A stretch of DNA of 23,670 bases, taken from CAYPOY01 sp964412395 (GTDB lineage Bacteria > Chloroflexota > Anaerolineae > B4-G1). A program made the position numbers and the translations under genes. The DNA lies in the NCBI GenBank assembly GCA_964412395.1, contig CAYPOY010000041.1, positions 1-23,670 of the forward strand. Direction: 5' to 3'. Below, piece after piece: positions 5,460 through 12,879 of the stretch (the first letter of the stretch is position 1; each line of letters opens with the position of its first letter). The notes under the pieces were generated by a model. It was not told where the DNA came from, did no database searches, and saw only the letters and a program-made list of their open reading frames with translations.

Positions 5460-6911
5460 GTGGCGCTTTATACAATCAATGGTCAGCAGATCCATACCGC
5501 TGAAGAGGGCCAGCCAAACCGCCAGGTAGCGCTGTTGATCCACGGCTGGTCAAGCTCGTGGTATGCTATGTCACCTCTGCTTGGGCTGGCGAGCCAGCGC
5601 TTTCGGGCGATTGCCGTTGACTTGCCCGGCTACGGCGAATCGCCACCCCTGCCTGAACGCGTGACGATCCCTGCCTATGCAGATTTACTGGCGGATTTCA
5701 TCGAAGAAGTGACCGATGGGCCGGTTGTGCTCATAGGTCACTCGATGGGGGGCATGATCAGCCTGATCATGGCTTTGCGCTATCCGGTCCTGGTCGAGCG
5801 TATGGTCTTGATCGACCCAACCATCAGCGGCCGTCTGTCGCAATATATCAACGTGGTTGTCTCACCGATTACCATTCTGGAACGTTTTGGGTTGGGTAGC
5901 CTGATCGTATCCACTGTCGAACAGTTGATGGTGGGTATCTCCGACCGTCTGATGCGTCCGGCCTCCTTCGCCGAGCGCACTGGGATCACCGCAGAGGATT
6001 ATACGCATATCCGGGGCGATGTCCGCCGGCCTGGTCAGGGCCGGGTGCGAGCCGAATGCTTCTTCGCCATGCGCGAGAGTGACCTGCGCGGCCGGCTGAG
6101 CCAGGTCGAAACGCCCTCCCTGGTGTTGTGGGGGGCGGAAGACAACACAGTCCCCTTGCGAGACGCTGGCGTGGTGGCCGACGAATGGCCCGAGGCCGAT
6201 CTGCGTATCATCCCCAAGGCCGGGCACTGGCCCCATTTCGAGACGCCTGACACCACCCGCCGCCAAATCGCTTCCTTCCTCGGCCTGCCACTGTTCAGTG
6301 ACGAACTTCACACTCCCGTGAGCGACAAAGAATTCACGCGAATTCGCGAGGTGGCACAGTTCTTAGCCCACTCCAACGTTGGGAACAACCTGAACATGGC
6401 CCAGCGCACCCGCCTGGCAGCCCAATGCCGACAGCGCGCTTATCCCCCCCATACCGATATCGTCCGTGCCGACGATGCCGGCAGCGAGCTGTACATCGTA
6501 CAAGCCGGCACCGTGGAAGTCTGGAGCGACCCGGAGAATCCCGGACAAGCTCCCAGGCATCCTCACCGCATGGCAACCATGCGGCCCGGCCAGCTCGTCG
6601 GCGAACTCGCTATGCTGGACCAGGGGCTGCGCAGCGCCGACCTGATAGCTGGCCCAGATGGAGCTACGGTACTGACGTTAGAACGGGATCGGCTGCTGGC
6701 CCTTTGCGAGGATGATGCCATACTGGGCAGCCGAGTGCTGTGGAACATCGCCACAGCCATGTCCCAGCGAGTGCGCTTCGTCCTCTGGCAGCTTCAGCGG
6801 GCATCGCAAAGGCAGAGAGGACAGCCATCTCCACGGAAAACGCTGCCAAGTATCCCAATGGAGATACCGACGTACACCTCGGCCGAGATGCCCTCTCCAC
6901 CGGCAAACTAA
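5460..6911 (+). CDS. alpha/beta hydrolase fused to a cyclic-nucleotide-binding domain
   Basis: A 483-residue cytoplasmic two-domain protein. Residues 1-280 are an alpha/beta-hydrolase: HGW at 28-30 (oxyanion region), nucleophile elbow GHSMGG with Ser95, Asp228 in LVLWGAEDNTVP and His256 in AGHWPHFE, so the catalytic triad is complete. Residues about 290-440 are a CRP/cNMP-binding domain: ELYIVQAGTVEVW, then the phosphate-binding cassette PGQLVGELAMLDQGLRSAD, followed by TVLTLERDRLLALC. There is no DNA-binding helix-turn-helix; the tail is Pro/Ser-rich. The frame opens at ATG 5442 without ribosome site; GTG 5460 is preceded by AGGGGGG with 6-base spacing and starts the protein just before the hydrolase core, so I prefer it. 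It stands alone behind the GTAAC operator region. Likely an esterase- or peptidase-like hydrolase gated by a nucleotide; substrate unknown. Confidence 0.88.
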   Translation: MALYTINGQQIHTAEEGQPNRQVALLIHGWSSSWYAMSPLLGLASQRFRAIAVDLPGYGESPPLPERVTIPAYADLLADFIEEVTDGPVVLIGHSMGGMISLIMALRYPVLVERMVLIDPTISGRLSQYINVVVSPITILERFGLGSLIVSTVEQLMVGISDRLMRPASFAERTGITAEDYTHIRGDVRRPGQGRVRAECFFAMRESDLRGRLSQVETPSLVLWGAEDNTVPLRDAGVVADEWPEADLRIIPKAGHWPHFETPDTTRRQIASFLGLPLFSDELHTPVSDKEFTRIREVAQFLAHSNVGNNLNMAQRTRLAAQCRQRAYPPHTDIVRADDAGSELYIVQAGTVEVWSDPENPGQAPRHPHRMATMRPGQLVGELAMLDQGLRSADLIAGPDGATVLTLERDRLLALCEDDAILGSRVLWNIATAMSQRVRFVLWQLQRASQRQRGQPSPRKTLPSIPMEIPTYTSAEMPSPPAN

Positions 6912-6939
6912 AGTTCCTCACCTGACACGCCACGTCCTC

Positions 6940-7272
6940 GTTCGCCGAAGGTCTCCGACCGTTCGCCGAAGGTCTCCAACCGTTCGCCGAANNNNNNNNN
7001 NNNNNNNNNNNNNNNNNNNNNNNNNNNNNNNNNNNNNNNNNNNNNNNNNNNNNNNNNNNNNNNNNNNNNNNNNNNNNNNNNNNNNNNNNNNGGTCTCCGA
7101 CCGAGGCGTAAAGGGCTCTGCCGGGAGACCTTCGCCCATCAGCCCCCTCATTCGCCGAAGGTCTCCAACCGAGGCACCGTTCGCCGAAGGTCTCCAACCG
7201 AGGCACCGTTCGCCGAAGGTCTCCGACCGAGGCGTAAAGGGCTCTGCCGGGAGACCTTCGCCCATCAGCCCC
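6940..7272. repeat. interspersed repeat array (21-, 29- and 55-bp units) around a gap
   Basis: The basic unit GTTCGCCGAAGGTCTCC plus RACC (21 bp) occurs in direct tandem at 6940-6960 and 6961-6981 and starts again at 6982. Right of the gap the same unit is extended by GAGGCACC (29 bp, from about 7150 and 7179). A 55-bp unit (GGTCTCCGACCGAGGCG... ...CATCAGCCCC) is present twice without a mismatch at 7092-7146 and 7218-7272. Inside it CGAAGGTCTCC and GGAGACCTTCG form an 11-bp inverted repeat, so the array can fold. All units lack stop codons in several frames, producing spurious open frames on both strands. No spacers, so not CRISPR. It lies between the hydrolase gene and the yvcK promoter. Confidence 0.85.
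6992..7091. other. assembly gap (100 N)
   Basis: Exactly 100 N inside the repeat array, the usual filler for a gap of unknown length. True repeat copy number, and anything else inside the gap, cannot be read. Confidence 0.98.
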
Positions 7273-7329
7273 AAGAAGGGCCGATGTTCACCTCAGGCCC
7301 GCAACCTGTAGAGCGCGGCGCACCCCCCA

Positions 7330-7358
7330 TTGACGACTATGCCACGTTCGGTTATAAT
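7330..7358 (+). promoter_or_regulatory. near-consensus sigma70 promoter for yvcK (and the glycolytic operon)
   Basis: -35 TTGACG (7330-7335), 17-base spacer, perfect -10 TATAAT (7353-7358). Expected start near 7365, leaving a ~50-base leader before the ATG at 7416. It is the only clear promoter ahead of yvcK and may also serve gap, pgk and tpiA. Confidence 0.8.
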
Positions 7359-7415
7359 AACGTTGTTGCTGCTGGTGCAGATGAGGGACGAAGCGCACAG
7401 AAGCAGTTGAAGTGA

Positions 7416-8711
7416 ATGATGAAACTTCACCGGCACATCCGAACTGCCCTTAAGTGGTTGACTCCTGGCATGGGGGTCAAACGCTGGCTGCTACTCCTGG
7501 GCTGCGGTATCGCCCTTCTGAGCCTGGGCTTCAGTTTCTTGCTCCGAGAACTCTATCCCCTGCCGAACATCTTCTACTACCTGACATTCCAGTTCATTCC
7601 ACGCGGTCTGCGGGCCGGGCTCTTCGGACTGGCCGGCGTGGCAGCAGTGATGATCGCGCTGATCGGCCTCAACCGGGCACTGCTCGAACCCTTCGTGGAG
7701 ACCAACCCGGAGACGGTGGTGAACGCCGTGTACCGCTATCGCCAGCGGGAACGCGGCCCCAGGATCGTCACCATCGGTGGAGGGCACGGTCTTTCGGTCC
7801 TGCTGCGCGGGCTTAAACGGTACACATCCAACATCACCGCCATCGTCACTGTCGCCGACGATGGAGGCAGTTCGGGACGGCTGCGACGCGAACTGGGCGT
7901 GCTGCCGCCGGGTGACTTCCGCAACTGCATCGCCGCGCTGGCCGACGACGAGGCATTGACAACCCAGTTGTTTCAGTACCGCTTCAGCAATGGCAGCGGA
8001 CTCAACGGCCACAGCTTCGGCAACCTCTTCATCACCGCGATGACAGAGGTGACCGGCAGTTTCGAACGGGCGATCATGGAGTCGGGGCAGGTGCTGGCAG
8101 TGCAGGGGCGCGTGCTGCCCAACACGCTCTGTGACGTGACGCTGATGGCCGACCTGCGGGCTGAGCCCATCGGTAGGGGCGGGGTAACCCCACCCGTACG
8201 CGTGGCCGGCGAGTCGAGCATCACCGAGGCAGGCAGGGCCATCGAACGGGTTTATTTGGAGCCCGACGACGCCCCAGCCTACCCCGACGCGGTGCGAGCG
8301 CTGCTGGAGGCCGACCTGATCGTGGCCGGCCCTGGCAGCCTCTACACCAGCGTCCTTCCCAACCTGCTCGTGCCGGACGTGGCGCGGGCAGTCACGGCCA
8401 GCCGGGCGCTCAAGGTCTACGTCTGCGACGTCGCCACCCAGCGCGGTGAGACGAATGGGTACAGCACAGGCGATCACGTCACAGTGCTGGAAGCACACAT
8501 AGGGACCGGTCTCTTCCCGGTGGTGCTAGTCAACGACAACCTGGGCGTGGACTTCGACACGCCCCCAGGGGACGAGTTAGTGCCGGTGGACTTCCCACCC
8601 GACGCAGGATACCGGGTAGTCACCGCTGACCTGGTTGATCTCGCTCGCCCCTGGCGGCACGACAGCGATAAACTGGCACAGGCGCTGGTGCGGATGGTTG
8701 AAGAACGGTAA
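7416..8711 (+). CDS. yvcK: YvcK/CofD-like gluconeogenesis factor with N-terminal membrane anchor
   Basis: A 431-residue member of the YvcK family, UDP-sugar-binding proteins needed for growth on gluconeogenic carbon and for cell shape in Bacillus and mycobacteria (family knowledge). Two N-terminal hydrophobic segments (about residues 23-46 and 66-90) form a membrane anchor absent from B. subtilis YvcK. The Rossmann-like core starts RIVTIGGGHGLSVLLRGLK (residues 116-134), followed by TAIVTVADDGGSSGRLR, PPGDFRNCIAAL, GHSFGNLFITAM and IVAGPGSLYTSVLPNLLV, all family hallmarks. ATG 7416 is followed at once by a second ATG (7419); no strong ribosome site is visible. It is 98 bases ahead of gap on the same strand, so this regulator of central carbon flux probably shares a transcript or regulation with gap-pgk-tpiA. 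Confidence 0.92.
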   Translation: MMKLHRHIRTALKWLTPGMGVKRWLLLLGCGIALLSLGFSFLLRELYPLPNIFYYLTFQFIPRGLRAGLFGLAGVAAVMIALIGLNRALLEPFVETNPETVVNAVYRYRQRERGPRIVTIGGGHGLSVLLRGLKRYTSNITAIVTVADDGGSSGRLRRELGVLPPGDFRNCIAALADDEALTTQLFQYRFSNGSGLNGHSFGNLFITAMTEVTGSFERAIMESGQVLAVQGRVLPNTLCDVTLMADLRAEPIGRGGVTPPVRVAGESSITEAGRAIERVYLEPDDAPAYPDAVRALLEADLIVAGPGSLYTSVLPNLLVPDVARAVTASRALKVYVCDVATQRGETNGYSTGDHVTVLEAHIGTGLFPVVLVNDNLGVDFDTPPGDELVPVDFPPDAGYRVVTADLVDLARPWRHDSDKLAQALVRMVEER

Positions 8712-8809
8712 ACGTGCTCCGCGCTGCCAATCTGGCTGCTCCGCGCATCTCTGGCGTCACGACAAGGTGAATTGTTCCAAAAATCACATAAGAAGAAAGG
8801 AGTAAAGCA

Positions 8810-9832
<1,023 letters not shown>

Positions 9833-9840
9833 CAGGGGAG

Positions 9841-9895
9841 CAGGGATCAGGATGCAGGAGGCAGGATGCAAGAGGCTGGGGCGTCCTGATCCCTG
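9841..9895. repeat. intergenic inverted repeat between gap and pgk
   Basis: Perfect 12-bp arms CAGGGATCAGGA (9841-9852) / TCCTGATCCCTG (9884-9895) enclose a purine-rich spacer with repeated GCAGGA/GGATGCA words. No T-run follows. It is probably a small repetitive element or mRNA-processing hairpin rather than a terminator. The remaining ~175 bases up to pgk hold an open frame in phase with pgk but no recognised gene. Confidence 0.6.
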
Positions 9896-10073
9896 ACCAC
9901 CTCCCTGTAGAGCGACGGGACGAGCGTGGCGATGAAGGGCGAGGAGACCTGGCAAGGCACACTACAAGTACGAGGCTAAGGTATCGGAGGCGATGGCGCA
10001 GGAGACAATCGCTCTGGCGCGCGAGTTGCTGGAGCATCTCAAAGCATATCTCACCCAGGAACAAAGGATGCAG

Positions 10074-11246
10074 ATGAACAAAAAAACCATCCGTGACGTG
10101 AACGTGCGCGACAAGCGCGTACTGATGCGCGTGGACTTCAATGTACCGCTCAAAGAAGGGGCTGTGGCCGATGATACCCGCATCCGGGCCGCACTCCCCA
10201 CAATCAACTACCTGCTGGAGCACGGCGCAGCCATCATCCTGTGCTCGCACCTGGGCCGGCCCAAGGGGAAAGTCGTGCCGGAGTTGAAGATGGACCCGGT
10301 GGCGACGCGGCTGGCGGAACTGTTGGGCCGTCCAGTGAAGAAACTCGACGACTGCGTGGGACCGGAGGTCGAGGCGGTGGTCAAACCGATGCAGCCGGGT
10401 GACGTCATCCTGCTGGAGAATACTCGCTTCCACCCGGAGGAACGGGCCAACGACCCCGAGTTCGCCCACCAACTGGCCGCGCTGGCCGAGATTTACGTCA
10501 ACGACGCTTTCGGCGCGGCGCACCGCGCTCACGCTTCGACCGAGGGAGTGGCACACCATCTGCCGGCCGTGGCCGGCTTCCTGATGGAGAAGGAACTGGA
10601 GTTTCTGGGGCGGGCGACCGAGAACCCAGAGCACCCCTACGTCGCCATCCTGGGCGGGGCCAAGATCTCCGACAAGATCGGCGTCATCGAGAACCTGTTG
10701 GCAAAGTGCGACCGACTGCTGATCGGCGGTGGGATGGCGAACACCTTCTTCAAAGCGATGGGCTTCGAGGTGGGCGATTCGCTGGTCGAAGACGAGGCTG
10801 TGGAGATGGCGGAGTCGCTGCTCAGGCAGGCCGGGGGCACGCTGGTGCTGCCCGTGGATGTGGTCATCGCCGACGCTTTCGACAACGACGCCCGCACGCG
10901 GATCGTGGCCCCCAACGAGGTCACCCCCGGTTGGCGCGTCCTCGACGTCGGCCCCAAGACGGTATCCACGTTCGAGTCTGCGCTGGGCGGAGCAAAGACG
11001 GTGGTCTGGAACGGGCCGCTGGGCGTGTTCGAGATGCCCAACTTCGCGAAGGGCACTTTCGCTACAGCGCAGTTGCTCGCCAACCTGGATGCTGTGACCA
11101 TCATCGGCGGCGGCGACTCGGCGGCAGCGGTACGACAGGCCGGTCTGGTAAATAAGATGACCCACGTCTCTACCGGCGGCGGGGCCAGCCTGGAGTTCTT
11201 GGAAGGCAAAGCCTTGCCCTGCGTGGCGGTGTTAGCAGAAAGGTAG
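10074..11246 (+). CDS. pgk: phosphoglycerate kinase
   Basis: A 390-residue PGK, which transfers phosphate from 1,3-bisphosphoglycerate to ADP. Family blocks in order: KRVLMRVDFNVPL near the N terminus, CSHLGRPKG, VILLENTRFHPEE, YVNDAFGAAHRAHAS, AILGGAKISDKIGVIENL, TVVWNGPLGVFE and the nucleotide site TIIGGGDSAAAV. I start at ATG 10074 (MNKKTIRDVNV), because homologues begin there and AAGGA lies 5 bases upstream. The same frame is open further upstream, adding MAQETIALARELLEHL... from 9993; this helical extension has no family counterpart and no ribosome site, so I do not include it. tpiA follows after 8 bases, with its ribosome site overlapping the pgk stop region, so the two are translated from one message. 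Confidence 0.96.
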   Translation: MNKKTIRDVNVRDKRVLMRVDFNVPLKEGAVADDTRIRAALPTINYLLEHGAAIILCSHLGRPKGKVVPELKMDPVATRLAELLGRPVKKLDDCVGPEVEAVVKPMQPGDVILLENTRFHPEERANDPEFAHQLAALAEIYVNDAFGAAHRAHASTEGVAHHLPAVAGFLMEKELEFLGRATENPEHPYVAILGGAKISDKIGVIENLLAKCDRLLIGGGMANTFFKAMGFEVGDSLVEDEAVEMAESLLRQAGGTLVLPVDVVIADAFDNDARTRIVAPNEVTPGWRVLDVGPKTVSTFESALGGAKTVVWNGPLGVFEMPNFAKGTFATAQLLANLDAVTIIGGGDSAAAVRQAGLVNKMTHVSTGGGASLEFLEGKALPCVAVLAER

Positions 11247-11254
11247 GAGAGATT

Positions 11255-12022
11255 ATGCGCACACCATTCATCGCTGGTAACTGGAAGATGCACAAGACCG
11301 TCGAGGAGGCCGTCGCGCTAGTCCAGGAACTGCGCGCCGCGCTGGAGGGCATCGTCGGCTGCGATGTGGCTGCCTGTCCTCCCTTCCCCGCCCTGGCTGC
11401 CGTGCGCGAGGCCCTGGCCGGGTCGGCCATTGGATTGGGGGCGCAGAATATGCACTGGGAGGAACAGGGAGCTTTCACCGGTGCGGTGAGCCCGCGGATG
11501 CTAGAGGGGGTGTGCGACTACGTCATCATCGGCCACTCGGAGCGCCGCAACCTCTTCGGCGAGACGGACGAGATGGTCAACAAGAAACTGCACGCAGCGC
11601 TGGCCCACGGGCTGAAACCCATTCTCTGCGTAGGGGAGAATCTCCAGCAAAACCAGGCCGGAGAGACGGAGGAGTTCGTCGGCGGGCAGGTACGCGCCGC
11701 TTTGACGGGTATGACCGCCGAGCAAGCACGGGGCATCACGGTGGCCTACGAACCGATCTGGGCCATCGGCACGGGAGTACCGGCCACCGGCGAGGGAGCC
11801 AACACCATCATCGGGGGAACAGTGCGCGGGACACTGGCCGAGATGTACGGCGATGACGTGGCCCAGGCAATACGCATCCAGTATGGCGGCAGCGTCAAGC
11901 CCGGCAACACAGCCGAATTTATGGCACAACCGGAGATTGACGGCGCACTGGTGGGCGGAGCCAGCCTACGAGCAGCCGACTTCGTGGTCATCGTGCGGGA
12001 AGCACTAAAGGCACAGAAGTGA
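11255..12022 (+). CDS. tpiA: triosephosphate isomerase
   Basis: A 255-residue TIM barrel that interconverts dihydroxyacetone phosphate and glyceraldehyde 3-phosphate. Catalytic residues are all present: Asn9 and Lys11 in GNWKMH, His94 in IIGHSERR, Glu166 in AYEPIWAIGTG; the phosphate loop IQYGGSVKPGN and the C-terminal ALVGGASL are canonical. ATG 11255 has TAGGAG a few bases upstream, overlapping the end of pgk. The C terminus reads EALKAQK and the stop codon TGA lies within the first copy of an 8-base tandem repeat (12017-12048), so the natural 3' end may have been altered by repeat insertion. Last clear glycolytic gene of the cluster. Confidence 0.97.
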   Translation: MRTPFIAGNWKMHKTVEEAVALVQELRAALEGIVGCDVAACPPFPALAAVREALAGSAIGLGAQNMHWEEQGAFTGAVSPRMLEGVCDYVIIGHSERRNLFGETDEMVNKKLHAALAHGLKPILCVGENLQQNQAGETEEFVGGQVRAALTGMTAEQARGITVAYEPIWAIGTGVPATGEGANTIIGGTVRGTLAEMYGDDVAQAIRIQYGGSVKPGNTAEFMAQPEIDGALVGGASLRAADFVVIVREALKAQK

Positions 12023-12082
12023 GCAAGTGGGCAAGTAGGCAAGTGAACAGACAAGCCGCCGGACTTACACTTGCAAACTTGC
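12017..12082. repeat. 8-bp tandem repeat with inverted counterpart behind tpiA
   Basis: Four units AAGTGAGC, AAGTGGGC, AAGTAGGC, AAGTGAAC lie head to tail (12017-12048). GCAAGTAGGCAAGTG (12031-12045) pairs with CACTTGCAAACTTGC (12068-12082) at 13 of 15 positions, so the segment can fold. The tpiA stop codon TGA (12020-12022) is inside the first unit. It lies between tpiA and the membrane metalloprotease gene. Confidence 0.7.
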
Positions 12083-12107
12083 ACGCCTGCACCCTTGCGC
12101 CCTCCCG

Positions 12108-12860
12108 ATGGACTGGACATCACTCCTTTGGCTAGCGGCGACGCTGGCAATCTTGCTGCTTACCGAGCGCTGGATTCACCGCCATCTGCAGGGGGTCATG
12201 CTGTTGCTCACGGGTGACCCCGAGACCGCGGTGGTGCTGTACGCGCTGCCACTGCTGCCGGGCATCCTCCTGCACGAGCTAAGCCACGCACTCGCGGCGA
12301 TACTCCTGGGAGCACGGGTAGGTCGCCTCTCCATCTGCCCTAAACGGGCAGGACAGCGCGTCCAGTTGGGTTTCGTCCCGGTCGAGAAGACCGACGTCGT
12401 GCGGGCCAGCCTGATTGGGCTGGCCCCACTGTTAGCGGGGAGTGGCACCATTCTGCTGATCGGATACTGGGCCTTCGGCATCGGCACGGTTGGGTCGGCG
12501 TTCGTCGCCGGGGACCGGGCCAACCTGGCCGCAGGACTGCTGGGAGCACTGCAAGCATCCGATGCCTGGATCTGGACCTACGCGATCTTCACCGTGAGCA
12601 ACACGATGCTGCCCAGCCGAGCTGACCGGCAAGGCTGGACGCCAGTGATCCTTTTCCTGCTCCTGATCGGCGTGTTGATCTGGGCAGTGGGGCTGGGGCC
12701 GGCGATTGTCGAGAGCCTGGCCCAACCGCTCACCACGGCGCTGCGCTGGCTGGCGACGATGTGCGCCCTCACGATCGCTGTTGATCTACCGTTCGTGCTG
12801 CTGATCGCGTTGGGGGAGAGGTTGTTGGAGCGGGTGAAAGGTGTGCAGGTGGAATACTGA
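12108..12860 (+). CDS. putative M50-like membrane metalloprotease
   Basis: A 250-residue protein with about six hydrophobic segments. Residues 56-60 read HELSH within LPGILLHELSHALAAILLGA, an HExxH zinc site embedded in a membrane helix, as in site-2-protease-like (M50) intramembrane peptidases. Later, SNTMLPSRADRQGW could supply the third, acidic zinc ligand in the way the LDG motif does in M50 enzymes. It is shorter than RseP/SpoIVFB-type proteases and has no PDZ domain; PLLAGSG after the zinc motif resembles the family's GPLxN-type segment only loosely. ATG 12108 lacks a visible ribosome site. It lies 85 bases after tpiA, at the end of the plus-strand run, and converges with the kinase gene (stop-to-stop 19 bases). 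Function in the glycolytic context is unknown. Confidence 0.65.
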   Translation: MDWTSLLWLAATLAILLLTERWIHRHLQGVMLLLTGDPETAVVLYALPLLPGILLHELSHALAAILLGARVGRLSICPKRAGQRVQLGFVPVEKTDVVRASLIGLAPLLAGSGTILLIGYWAFGIGTVGSAFVAGDRANLAAGLLGALQASDAWIWTYAIFTVSNTMLPSRADRQGWTPVILFLLLIGVLIWAVGLGPAIVESLAQPLTTALRWLATMCALTIAVDLPFVLLIALGERLLERVKGVQVEY

Positions 12861-12879
12861 GAGCACGCCACGCATTTGC

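Noticed and set aside
6940..7272. CRISPR array
   Set aside because: Units are adjacent without unique spacers, and unit length changes from 21 to 29 and 55 bp; no cas genes are present.
6918..7311. Repeat-encoded proteins with N-filled centres on both strands
   Set aside because: They only reflect stop-free repeat units and the run of N; no start context or homology.
7491..8498. Minus-strand open frame (335 codons) opposite yvcK
   Set aside because: Shadow of the yvcK codons; no ribosome site or recognisable domain.
9993..10073. 27-residue N-terminal extension of PGK
   Set aside because: PGK homology starts at MNKKTIRD; AAGGA lies just before ATG 10074, while the upstream ATG has no ribosome site. 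A small degraded helical gene cannot be excluded.
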